A stretch of DNA of 5,992 nucleotides from an uncultured Oscillospiraceae bacterium (GCA_900546895.1 UREO01000194.1:1-5992); one strand, 5' to 3'; numbered from the stretch's first letter, positions 1 to 5,697 are shown. Notes: generated by a model not told the origin, from the letters alone. A program made the numbers and translations.

Positions 1-18
1 TTTGTAAGGCGCTTGACT

Positions 19-47
19 ATAATACCAAATACATCCCCGTAAGTCAA
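19..47 (-). promoter_or_regulatory. Strong leftward sigma-A promoter with A-tract upstream element
   Basis: Read on the minus strand, TTGACT (42-47) and TATTAT (19-24) are separated by exactly 17 bp. Each matches the sigma-A consensus at five of six positions, and TGG directly before the -10 gives an extended -10 element. Just upstream of the -35 (about 51-78 on the plus strand) are T-runs that read as A-tracts on the minus strand, placed like an UP element. Transcription would start near position 12 and leave the window to the left, so the gene served is not visible. UP elements of this kind are typical of highly expressed genes, often stable RNA, but the target is unknown. Confidence 0.6.
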
Positions 48-223
48 CCCTTTTTCTGAAGTTTTTTAACTTTTTTTTAACATTTGCCTTTTTTCTGTCA
101 ATAGAGAAATTTATCCCCTGTTTTTTCACATTTTCCGGGCTGTTTTTGTAAATCTTTCAATATTTCGGTCTGCTCGGGATAAAACTGCAACGTGAGGGAA
201 AAAATTGTACAGAGGTGTTCAAT

Positions 224-904
224 ATGGAAAACAAATTGAAATATGTCTGGGCAATGATCGTTGTGGTGCTGGTAAATATTCTTGTCATCTCGATTGTCAC
301 CAATCTGGGCGGCTCGGTTCTAACCCTTTCCAAGGTAGGGTCTCAGGGCGAAGAAGTAAAAAGCATCCAGACCAAGCTGAGCAATCAGGGTTATTATAAA
401 GGAAAGATCGACGGGATCTTCGGCAGCCAGACCAAAAGCGCCGTTGTCAGCTTTCAAAAAGCGAAAGGACTGACAGCCGACGGGATCGCCGGACCCAAGA
501 CGCTGGCGGCACTGGGCGTGGGCGGTTCTGCCGGCGCACAGGGCGGCTTCAGCAGCAACGACGTCACCCTGCTTGCCCGCGTTACGTCCGCCGAGGCGCG
601 CGGCGAACCCTATACCGGACAGGTTGCGGTCGCTGCCGTAATCCTGAACCGGATCGAACATCCGTCGTTCCCCAATACGCTGGCGGGCGTTATCTATCAG
701 CCCGGCGCGTTCAGCTGTCTGAACGACGGCGGCATCAACGCCCCTATTTCCGATTCGGCTTATAAGGCCGCGCGTGACGCGATCAACGGCTGGGACCCTT
801 CCGGCGGAGCCATCTATTATTATAACCCCGCAAAGGCCACCAGCAGCTGGATTTTTTCCCGTCCTGTGATTACAGTTATCGGCGACCACCGTTTTTGCAG
901 TTAA
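224..904 (+). CDS. sleB: Spore cortex-lytic enzyme SleB (peptidoglycan-binding domain plus SleB-type hydrolase)
   Basis: This 226-aa protein probably cleaves cortex peptidoglycan during spore germination; characterised SleB proteins are lytic transglycosylases acting on muramic-lactam-containing cortex. Residues 8-26 form a hydrophobic segment after a short basic N-terminus, with no clear signal peptidase site, so it looks membrane-anchored. Residues 34-97 form a PG_binding_1 repeat (GEEVKSIQTKL, GIFGSQTKSAVVSFQ, DGIAGPKTLAAL). Residues 112-226 are the catalytic hydrolase_2 domain, including AEARGEPYTGQVAVAAVILNR, with Glu124 as the expected catalytic residue, and NGWDPSGGAIYYYNP. The ATG at 224 is preferred over the in-frame GTG at 215 because AGAGGTG (211-217) is an ideally spaced ribosome binding site for the ATG. 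The usual partner gene ypeB is not adjacent. A forespore (sigma-G) promoter would be expected, but I cannot point to a convincing one in 100-210. Confidence 0.93.
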   Translation: MENKLKYVWAMIVVVLVNILVISIVTNLGGSVLTLSKVGSQGEEVKSIQTKLSNQGYYKGKIDGIFGSQTKSAVVSFQKAKGLTADGIAGPKTLAALGVGGSAGAQGGFSSNDVTLLARVTSAEARGEPYTGQVAVAAVILNRIEHPSFPNTLAGVIYQPGAFSCLNDGGINAPISDSAYKAARDAINGWDPSGGAIYYYNPAKATSSWIFSRPVITVIGDHRFCS

Positions 905-925
905 CCCGGTTCTTTCATCATAACA

Positions 926-970
926 TTGGCGCAGAACAAATTGATTGTCCTGCGCCAAATATTTTATTCT
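926..970 (+). terminator. Intrinsic terminator between convergent genes
   Basis: The arms 926-939 and 945-958 form a 14-bp stem (TTGGCGCAGAACAA against TTGTCCTGCGCCAA) around a 5-nt loop, followed on the plus strand by the moderately T-rich ATATTTTATTCT. The single imperfect pair is A-C in the rightward transcript and G-U in the leftward one. The leftward GH25 transcript could therefore also use the hairpin, but it has no U-tract after it. It lies between the converging stops at 904 and 1015. Confidence 0.65.
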
Positions 971-1014
971 ATTATATTATGTATAGAAACAGACCGGATA
1001 AACGAACCGTCGCC

Positions 1015-2211
1015 TTACGCCACAGTGACAAGGCAGCGGCGCACCGGCGTCTGATTCGGCAGTACCGAATAGAGGGAGGTGGTCCCGGCGGCGACCCCTG
1101 TGAGCTTTACATAATAGCTGCCGTTCTGCAGCTTTTGGTAAACGATTTTCGCTACGCCGGAATTTCCGGTGGTAAAGGAGGGTTTCGCGCTGATTCCGTT
1201 CGGCGTAAACTTAAACTGATAGCTCTGGCCCGGCTTTAAAGACAGTGACGAGCCGGTATCGGACAGAATGGTTTTGTCCAGCGGAGCCTGTGCCGGGGTC
1301 GTGGAAAGATAATCCACATAGCAATAGTCCTGGTCGACAGAAGTATTGACTCCGCCGATTAGGCCGGAATCGCTGTACTGCCACATTGTATAGGCACCGC
1401 TGTAATTGGGAGAAGGTACATTATAATGCGCCACCCATTTATCATAAGCGTTCAGCGCGGTGCCGCTCAGGTTGGAATTGAACATGTTCGCGTTACTGTA
1501 TATTCCGGTCTTATACCCCGCATTGGCCATGGTGCTGCAAAAGGCGGTGACGATCGCCGAAAGCTGATCCGCCGTCATGGCGCTGTTTACCTCGTTTTGC
1601 TCCACATCGTAAAATACCGGGTAATCCAGACGGCGTCCGTTCAGGATGCTGAGGCACATCTGCGCTTCCTGTACGGCAATTTCCGGAGTCGTCGCATAGC
1701 AGACGTGATAGACGCCGACCTTGATTCCGTTCGCTACCGCCCCTTCATAGTTCGCCGCAAAATAATCATCCGTCTGCGTTTCCGGCAGTTCGTTCCCGTA
1801 GCCGGTACGCAGAATCGCAAAATCCACCCCGGCGAGCTTTACGTTGGCCCAGTCCACGGCACCCTGATGCTCGGACACGTCAATCCCTTTCAGGACGACA
1901 TGCACGTCGCAGACAGCGCTGCGTCCGTCCTGTGCGGTAACGGTAATTGTCGTCCTGCCGAGCGCGGAGGCGGTTACGGTTCCGTTTGTCACCGAGGCAA
2001 CGGCGGGATTGCTCGACGCCCATTGAAGCGGGGACACGGACGCGCTGCTGTCGCTGACGGTCAGCACGGCGGTTTCTCCCGCTTTCAGATAAAGGCTGCC
2101 GCTGCTGAGCGTAAAGGTCGCGGAAACGTTGGTATCTGCGGCAAAAGCAGTTGCACTGAGAGATACGGCCACTGCCAATACCAAAAGCAAGGCAATCCAT
2201 TTTTTCTTCAT
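1015..2211 (-). CDS. Secreted GH25 lysozyme (N-acetylmuramidase) with flanking Ig-like domains
   Basis: This 398-aa exported protein probably hydrolyses the beta-1,4 bond between N-acetylmuramic acid and N-acetylglucosamine in peptidoglycan. A signal peptide covers residues 1-24 (basic MKKK, hydrophobic core, ATAFA before the likely cleavage site). Residues 30-106 resemble a Big_2 bacterial Ig-like domain (KAGETAVLTVS, WASSNPAVASVTNGTVTA, GRTTITVTAQDG). Residues 108-303 are the GH25 barrel, with the hallmark DVSEHQGAVDW (Asp111) and FYDVEQN (Asp202, Glu204), which correspond to the family's catalytic carboxylates. Residues 311-398 are a beta-rich C-terminal domain (SLKPGQSYQFKFTP, VKLTGVAAGTTSLY) that resembles another Ig-like or wall-binding module. 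The ATG at 2211 follows a strong GGAGGAAC ribosome binding site about 7 nt upstream. A role in wall remodelling, spore release or attack on neighbouring cells is possible; the sequence does not decide. Confidence 0.93.
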   Translation of the reverse strand: MKKKWIALLLVLAVAVSLSATAFAADTNVSATFTLSSGSLYLKAGETAVLTVSDSSASVSPLQWASSNPAVASVTNGTVTASALGRTTITVTAQDGRSAVCDVHVVLKGIDVSEHQGAVDWANVKLAGVDFAILRTGYGNELPETQTDDYFAANYEGAVANGIKVGVYHVCYATTPEIAVQEAQMCLSILNGRRLDYPVFYDVEQNEVNSAMTADQLSAIVTAFCSTMANAGYKTGIYSNANMFNSNLSGTALNAYDKWVAHYNVPSPNYSGAYTMWQYSDSGLIGGVNTSVDQDYCYVDYLSTTPAQAPLDKTILSDTGSSLSLKPGQSYQFKFTPNGISAKPSFTTGNSGVAKIVYQKLQNGSYYVKLTGVAAGTTSLYSVLPNQTPVRRCLVTVA

Positions 2212-2323
2212 TTCAGTTCCTCCATCGATTCATAAAAATTTCCCGCATTCCGGTAAAAGATCATGATGCAGAAGATTTATCGCTTGACAAGATCCTGCCA
2301 AAATATGGTATCTCTGAATCTTT

Positions 2324-2353
2324 ATTATATTCCTGTCCCCTCCCCTCTGTCAA
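2324..2353 (-). promoter_or_regulatory. Consensus sigma-A promoter of the GH25 gene
   Basis: On the minus strand, TTGACA (2348-2353) and TATAAT (2324-2329) both match the consensus at all six positions, with an 18-bp, G-rich spacer. The start would be near 2317, giving a 5' leader of about 105 nt before the ATG at 2211. Within the leader, GCAG and CTGC segments near 2265-2300 can form only a short imperfect stem, and I recognise no known riboswitch. Confidence 0.8.
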
Positions 2354-2379
2354 CAACCAAACCGTGATTTAGAGAGCAT

Positions 2380-2413
2380 AAAAAAAGAGCCTTCCGGCAG
2401 TACCGGAAAGCCC
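2380..2413 (-). terminator. Intrinsic terminator of the small lipoprotein gene
   Basis: The leftward transcript forms an 11-bp stem (arms 2403-2413 and 2387-2397, pentaloop 2398-2402, two G-U pairs) followed by seven U residues (2380-2386). It starts 12 bp after the stop codon of the lipoprotein gene and lies just upstream of the GH25 promoter, insulating the two units. Confidence 0.9.
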
Positions 2414-2425
2414 GTTCGCTGAAAA

Positions 2426-2947
2426 TTATTTTTTGAATGCTTTAAACAGCTTGATGACGTCTTCCTGATGCTGTTTGTTTTCATCGGAACCGGAGGTATC
2501 CTTATAAATCATGATATATTTTCCGCTGTCGGAAATCACCGCCGGAACGGTCTGGTTCATAATGGTAAACTGGTTCTTCGCCTTTACTTCGTCCAGAACG
2601 GTGGAAGCCTTGCTGGAAAGACTGCCGGTATCAAATTCATAAAGCTCCACAGTAACATTGTCTTTTCCGTTAAAGCCAAACTGATATTTCGCACCTTTTT
2701 TCGCGCCGATAAAATCCGCTTTCATTTCTGTCGGAGTTCCGGAAATCACGGAATTCGACGAAAGGTATTTTTCGAGACCGGCAAGACTGTCCTCCACATT
2801 GTCCGAACCAACCGCGGAAGAAACCGCCGCCTGGGAGGAAGCACTTGGCGCCGACTGGGCGCCGCCCACATCGCCCATTCCGCAGGCCGCAAGGGAGCCG
2901 GCCATAACAACCGCCAATGCAAGGATTAAAAATTTCTTCATATTCAT
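2426..2947 (-). CDS. Small lipoprotein of unknown function
   Basis: I do not recognise a family for this 173-aa protein. It begins with a lipoprotein signal: MNMKKF, a hydrophobic core, and the lipobox L-A-A-C with Cys22 as the acylation site, so it should sit on the outer face of the cytoplasmic membrane. Residues 30-47 are a Ser/Ala-rich linker. Residues 50-173 form a compact alpha/beta domain without visible catalytic motifs, with several predicted strands (KYQFGFNG, NVTVELYEF, GKYIMIYKD) and a Lys-rich C-terminal helix (DVIKLFKAFKK). The ATG at 2947 is chosen because GAGAGG (2955-2960) lies 7 nt upstream; ATG 2941 would be 13 nt away. It has its own promoter and terminator, so no partner can be inferred from an operon. 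The long structured leader suggests post-transcriptional control. Confidence 0.85.
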   Translation of the reverse strand: MNMKKFLILALAVVMAGSLAACGMGDVGGAQSAPSASSQAAVSSAVGSDNVEDSLAGLEKYLSSNSVISGTPTEMKADFIGAKKGAKYQFGFNGKDNVTVELYEFDTGSLSSKASTVLDEVKAKNQFTIMNQTVPAVISDSGKYIMIYKDTSGSDENKQHQEDVIKLFKAFKK

Positions 2948-3133
2948 GATAGATCCTCTCTTAAACAAAAAACTTGAATTCTTGGCTGTGCCGGCCCTGG
3001 CGCAGGCACAGTCCTTTTGCGGGGAATCCCAAAATAGCTTGCCCAAAATGATTTCTCTTTTCCATTATATACAGCTCCCACCATAAAAGCCGCATCGCGA
3101 GCGCGGGATTCCAGCAAAAAGGAAACCGCCGTC
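2948..3133 (-). promoter_or_regulatory. Long structured 5' leader of the lipoprotein mRNA
   Basis: From the predicted start near 3133 to the ATG at 2947 the leader is about 185 nt. Two structural elements are visible. GGAATCCC (3105-3112) is perfectly complementary to GGGATTCC (3023-3030) and would close a domain of about 74 nt. Downstream, CTGTGCC (3005-3011) pairs with GGCACAG (2986-2992) around a 12-nt GC-rich loop. About 13 nt beyond that hairpin is a T-rich stretch (TTTTTTGTTT on the minus strand), too far away for a standard terminator. TATAAT at 3064-3069 could be a secondary -10 element, but it lacks a good -35. I do not recognise a known riboswitch class. Confidence 0.45.
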
Positions 3134-3139
3134 TAGGTA

Positions 3140-3168
3140 ATTATCTGATTTTTGCGATGATTTGTCAA
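3140..3168 (-). promoter_or_regulatory. Sigma-A promoter of the small lipoprotein gene
   Basis: On the minus strand a perfect -35 TTGACA (3163-3168) and GATAAT (3140-3145, five of six) are separated by the optimal 17 bp. Transcription would begin near 3133. The promoter lies just downstream, in the leftward direction, of the terminator of the substrate-binding protein gene. Confidence 0.8.
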
Positions 3169-3208
3169 CCCTCATTTCACCTCCCGCGGAAAGGCGGCCC
3201 CCAAGAAG

Positions 3209-3240
3209 AAAAAATCCCTGCCTCCCAAAGGAAGCAGGGA
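3209..3240 (-). terminator. Intrinsic terminator of the substrate-binding protein gene
   Basis: In the leftward transcript TCCCTGCTTCC (3230-3240) pairs with GGAGGCAGGGA (3215-3225), an 11-bp stem with one G-U pair and a short loop. It is followed by TTTTTTCTTCTT. The hairpin starts 15 bp after the stop codon at 3256. Confidence 0.92.
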
Positions 3241-3255
3241 AAAATGGAAAACGGA

Positions 3256-4854
3256 TCAGCCGTTTTTGGAAACGCCGGAAAGCGGAAGCATCCCGGTTAC
3301 GTGATACAGGAAATTCTGGATTTTGGGCGACGTCGCGATCAGGTTTGTCGAGTGCGAAATAGGAAGCCACGGAGATTCCTTCGCGGCAAGCTTCTCCGCT
3401 TCGCTGTAAACGGCGTTCCGCTCCTCTCCCATCGGCATCTTTACCGCCTTCGCGATCAGGTCCTTATACTCCTGATTATTGAAGCGGGCGTAGTTCATGC
3501 CGGGATCGTCCGATGCCAGCAGGCTCAGGAAATTGTCAGCATCGCCGTTGTCTCCGATCCATCCGGCAAAACAGATGTCAAAGTCGCCCTGCTGCTGTTT
3601 TGTCTTATAGGTGGTCCAGTCGTACGCGTCGATCGTGCAGGTGACGCCCACCTTGGAAAGATATCCCTGCACTGCCTCGGCAAGGGTCTGGCCGTTCGCC
3701 GGGTTGTACATCCGTGCGCTGGTATAGGTAATGATATGAACGCTGGAAACCCCCGCAGCTTTCAGGGCCGCCTTGGCGGCTTCCGGGTCATAGGCCGTCT
3801 GTTTGACCGTTTTGTCGTACCCCGGCATAAACGTGGGCAAAATAGTGGTCGCTGTCTCCGAATAGCCCTTGTAGAGCGTTTCCGCCAATTCGGGCACATT
3901 GATCGCGGCGGACAGCGCGGCGCGTGTTTTCGCGTCGTTGAACGGGGCGCGGCTGCAGTTGTACGCCAGATAGTTGATGTTCATCCCCGGGGATTTGACG
4001 GTCTTATTTCCCGCCGAAGAAATCTGATCGACCACGGTGTAATCGATTCCGTCGATGATATCGACCTCTCCGTTGTTCAGCGCGACCACACGGGCGGAAT
4101 TGTCCTTAATGGTGCGGAACACGACATTCTTCGTAAGCGCCTTAGTTCCCCAGTAGTCGTCGTTGCGGACCAAAACCGTGTTCTGGTCCTTCTGCCAGCT
4201 AACGAATTTGTACGGTCCGGTTCCCACGGGATGCTCATTGACATTGTTGTTGTTCTCTTGCAGCGCCTTGGGGCTGACGATCAGCGCGCCCAGGTTCATG
4301 GCCAGGTTGCTCAGGAACGGCGTACAGGGTTCCTTCATATTGATCTTTACGGTGTACTCGTCCACCGCCTGTACGTCCTTTACCGAGCCGTATACGAAGG
4401 AGGCGTAGCTCATGTCCTCTGTGACCTTGGGGGGAAGCTGCCTGTCGATATTAAATTTTACCGCTTCCGCGTTAAAGTCGGTACCGTCCTGAAATTTCAC
4501 CCCTTTGCGCAGGTGGAACTCATAGGTAAGCCCGTCGTCGCTGATGTTCCAGCTTTCGGCAAGGCTAGGCTCCACCTCTGTGGAATCCTTTTTATATTTC
4601 AGCAGGCCTTCGTAAATATTGCTCATGATCTTGACCGATTCAATGTCGTCCACTAAAGCGGGGTCCAGGCCGCGCGCGTCCGCCGCGGAACCGTATACAA
4701 TTGTGTCGCTGCTCCCGCTTCTCGCTCCCTGAGAGGAGACCGTCGCGCCGGCGCTTTGCGTCCCCTGTTTTCCTCCGCAGCCGGTCATAGCGGACAGCCC
4801 GACCGCCGCCGTCAGCACCAGTGCCGCCCATTTCTTCATTCTCACTGTATCCAT
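3256..4854 (-). CDS. dppA: ABC transporter substrate-binding lipoprotein, family 5 (dipeptide/oligopeptide type, DppA-like)
   Basis: This 532-aa extracellular lipoprotein probably captures peptides and delivers them to a DppBCDF- or Opp-type ABC importer. It has a lipoprotein signal ending at M-T-G-C (Cys26), a Ser/Gly-rich linker to about residue 50, and the SBP_bac_5 fold throughout. The family signature is at residues 98-124 (LAESW, DDGLTYEFHLRKGVKFQDG), followed by GTGPYKFVSWQ (211-221) and GWIGDNGDADNF (431-442). The last corresponds to the DppA segment whose aspartate binds the peptide amino group, so dipeptides are the favoured ligand; heme, nickel and other peptides remain possible. 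The start is uncertain. ATG 4854 has GGAAGGGG just upstream but tightly spaced, ATG 4839 (MKKWAA, 527 aa) gives a more typical signal peptide, and GTG 4872 lies too close to the predicted transcription start. No permease or ATPase gene is adjacent, and its own promoter and terminator make it a stand-alone gene. Confidence 0.92.
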   Translation of the reverse strand: MDTVRMKKWAALVLTAAVGLSAMTGCGGKQGTQSAGATVSSQGARSGSSDTIVYGSAADARGLDPALVDDIESVKIMSNIYEGLLKYKKDSTEVEPSLAESWNISDDGLTYEFHLRKGVKFQDGTDFNAEAVKFNIDRQLPPKVTEDMSYASFVYGSVKDVQAVDEYTVKINMKEPCTPFLSNLAMNLGALIVSPKALQENNNNVNEHPVGTGPYKFVSWQKDQNTVLVRNDDYWGTKALTKNVVFRTIKDNSARVVALNNGEVDIIDGIDYTVVDQISSAGNKTVKSPGMNINYLAYNCSRAPFNDAKTRAALSAAINVPELAETLYKGYSETATTILPTFMPGYDKTVKQTAYDPEAAKAALKAAGVSSVHIITYTSARMYNPANGQTLAEAVQGYLSKVGVTCTIDAYDWTTYKTKQQQGDFDICFAGWIGDNGDADNFLSLLASDDPGMNYARFNNQEYKDLIAKAVKMPMGEERNAVYSEAEKLAAKESPWLPISHSTNLIATSPKIQNFLYHVTGMLPLSGVSKNG

Positions 4855-4886
4855 ACCCCTTCCATTCATCACTGTATTTTTTTATT

Positions 4887-4915
4887 ATCCTACCACAGGA
4901 AAGGGATAAAGACAA
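4887..4915 (-). promoter_or_regulatory. Sigma-A promoter of the substrate-binding protein gene
   Basis: On the minus strand TTGTCT (4910-4915) and TAGGAT (4887-4892) each match the consensus at four of six positions with a 17-bp spacer, and TGG directly before the -10 supplies an extended -10 motif. The start near 4880 leaves a leader of about 25 nt to ATG 4854, which argues against the GTG at 4872 as start codon. Confidence 0.6.
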
Positions 4916-5072
4916 GTAATTTTAGATAACCTCCGTCATGATCCTGCATTTCATTTATAAATATTTACATTTATATAGATATTTACAATAAAAATGAATT
5001 ATTTATTTTTCAGCATTCAAATTGGCCGTGTAAGAAGATTTTTTTGGACTCTTTTATAACAAAATCACCGTT
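4916..5072. other. AT-rich intergenic stretch without a gene
   Basis: I see no coding frame with start signals here. The stretch is very AT-rich, especially 4955-5020, and marks the left edge of the AT-rich block. The 9-mer ATATTTACA occurs twice 18 bp apart (4961-4969 and 4979-4987). An imperfect AT palindrome around 4989-5010 might weakly end the leftward transcript of the 67-aa gene, but it has no GC-rich stem. Confidence 0.4.
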
Positions 5073-5276
5073 TCATTTCTTCTGCCAATTTAAAGAAACA
5101 TATAAGGTTTCAATTTCTTGCTGCGCGGCAGTCAGCATCCATTCAGAGTTAGTCGTTATCTCCTTTGCCCGGCGGGACAATTCCGTTGCATCAGCTATTT
5201 TTGAGCCAATTTTAGAAAAAGCTTGCTCGATCCGTTTTTGTTCTATACCATCAATATTTTTTTCCGTTTTAATCAC
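5073..5276 (-). CDS. Small charged helical protein of unknown function
   Basis: I do not recognise this protein. From the GTG at 5276 it is 67 aa (MIKTEKNIDG at the start); an in-frame TTG at 5291 would add five residues. Neither start has a clean, well-spaced ribosome binding site, so the start is uncertain. The protein is hydrophilic and looks almost entirely alpha-helical. A first helix spans about residues 8-30 (IDGIEQKRIEQAFSKIGSKIADA), a second about 31-45 (rich in R, K, E), and a third 47-60 (MLTAAQQEIETLYV). It has no signal peptide, membrane segment or obvious catalytic motif. It is transcribed away from the ribbon-helix-helix gene, from a promoter inside the shared palindrome, so it is probably controlled by that regulator. 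Its AT-rich composition matches the regulator and differs from the genes to the left. A partner protein, toxin-like component or phage/plasmid accessory protein are all possible. Confidence 0.55.
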   Translation of the reverse strand: MIKTEKNIDGIEQKRIEQAFSKIGSKIADATELSRRAKEITTNSEWMLTAAQQEIETLYVSLNWQKK

Positions 5277-5294
5277 CCCGTATATAACCAAATT

Positions 5295-5314
5295 TATAAC
5301 CAGTATCGGTTATA
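5295..5314. promoter_or_regulatory. Operator-like palindrome O1 (TATAACC-N6-GGTTATA)
   Basis: A perfect 7-bp inverted repeat, TATAACC (5295-5301) and GGTTATA (5308-5314), flanks the 6-bp centre AGTATC. A further direct half-site, TATAACC, lies at 5283-5289. The half-sites match those of the larger palindrome 27 bp to the right (centre to centre). If the leftward promoter in that palindrome is used, O1 sits at the very 5' end of the leftward mRNA and could also fold as a hairpin there. Confidence 0.6.
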
Positions 5315-5348
5315 TTAATATTGTAACCTATATTGGTTACAATATCAA
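5315..5348. promoter_or_regulatory. Operator palindrome O2 containing two overlapping face-to-face promoters
   Basis: TAATATTGTAACC (5316-5328) and GGTTACAATATCA (5335-5347) match in 12 of 13 inverted positions around TATATT. Because of this symmetry there are two sigma-A promoters in the same DNA. The rightward one is TTAATA (5315-5320), 17 bp, TACAAT (5338-5343), with a start near 5350. The leftward one is TTGATA (5343-5348), 17 bp, TACAAT (5320-5325), with a start near 5313. A protein bound to the TGTAACC-N6-GGTTACA core would cover both -10 elements and both spacers. The most likely binder is the ribbon-helix-helix protein encoded immediately to the right. Confidence 0.65.
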
Positions 5349-5371
5349 TATTGAGAAAGGTTGTGTTTTTT

Positions 5372-5560
5372 ATGTTTAATATCATAAAACCATTTTCAAA
5401 TGCTAATATTCCGAGAACAATCCGTTTCACGGAGAAGCTTTTCGAAGAATTAAACAAGACAGCAGAAGAGAACGATATTTCATTTAATCTGTTGGTATTG
5501 CAATGCTGCCGCTATGCGTTAGACCACTTGGCTCAGGACAGTGAAAAACAAGAATCATAA
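5372..5560 (+). CDS. Ribbon-helix-helix (Arc/CopG-type) DNA-binding protein
   Basis: This 62-aa protein looks like a complete ribbon-helix-helix repressor. Residues 14-20 (PRTIRFT) form the DNA-contacting beta-strand, 21-34 (EKLFEELNKTAEEN) helix A, and 37-53 (SFNLLVLQCCRYALDHL) helix B, with the typical short turn DIS between them. Such proteins bind short palindromes as dimers or tetramers and commonly repress their own promoters; many serve as antitoxins or as plasmid and phage regulators. The ATG at 5372 is preferred because GAAAGG (5355-5360) precedes it by 11 nt, slightly long, and the rightward promoter predicts a start near 5350, upstream of that site. The tandem palindromes directly upstream are the obvious operators. 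Two adjacent cysteines (45 and 46) in helix B are notable but have no proven role. Confidence 0.82.
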   Translation: MFNIIKPFSNANIPRTIRFTEKLFEELNKTAEENDISFNLLVLQCCRYALDHLAQDSEKQES

Positions 5561-5611
5561 TTTTGACAAACGTACGCGAACTATCCGTGGCGCTAAGCCG
5601 TCCGAGGCAAA

Positions 5612-5627
5612 ACACCCTTCCGGGTGT
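5612..5627 (-). terminator. Hairpin ACACCC-TTCC-GGGTGT, weak leftward terminator
   Basis: A 6-bp perfect stem with a 4-nt loop, read leftward as ACACCC-GGAA-GGGTGT followed by TTTGCC, so the U-tract is short. It lies 51 bp after the ribbon-helix-helix stop codon and could weakly end that rightward transcript too. The hairpin and its right flank (ATCTCTTAATTTG) are nearly repeated at 5915-5941, where the U-tract is stronger. Confidence 0.4.
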
Positions 5628-5697
5628 ATCTCTTAATTTGTACCATTTGCTCAATTTAGATGCAGGATTCACACGCGCGCATACAAGCCTGGAAATG

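Noticed and set aside
2284..2312. TTGACA at 2284-2289 on the plus strand as a promoter
   Set aside because: The sequence 17 bp downstream is GGTATC, a poor -10, and no rightward gene follows.
2948..3046. N-terminal extension of the small lipoprotein from the TTG at 3046
   Set aside because: There is no ribosome binding site, and the extension would place 33 hydrophilic residues before a standard lipoprotein signal and translate the leader hairpin.
3157..4656. Long open frame of 499 codons on the plus strand opposite the binding protein
   Set aside because: It is antisense to a clear family 5 binding protein, is low in recognisable motifs and rich in Arg, Gly, Val and His as expected for a shadow frame, and crosses a terminator hairpin.
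4961..4987. Two ATATTTACA 9-mers as iterons of a replication origin
   Set aside because: Only two copies in very AT-rich DNA, with no replication protein gene nearby; chance is a sufficient explanation.
5563..5591. TTGACA at 5563-5568 as the -35 of a rightward promoter
   Set aside because: No -10-like sequence occurs 16-18 bp downstream; the region there reads CGTGGC.
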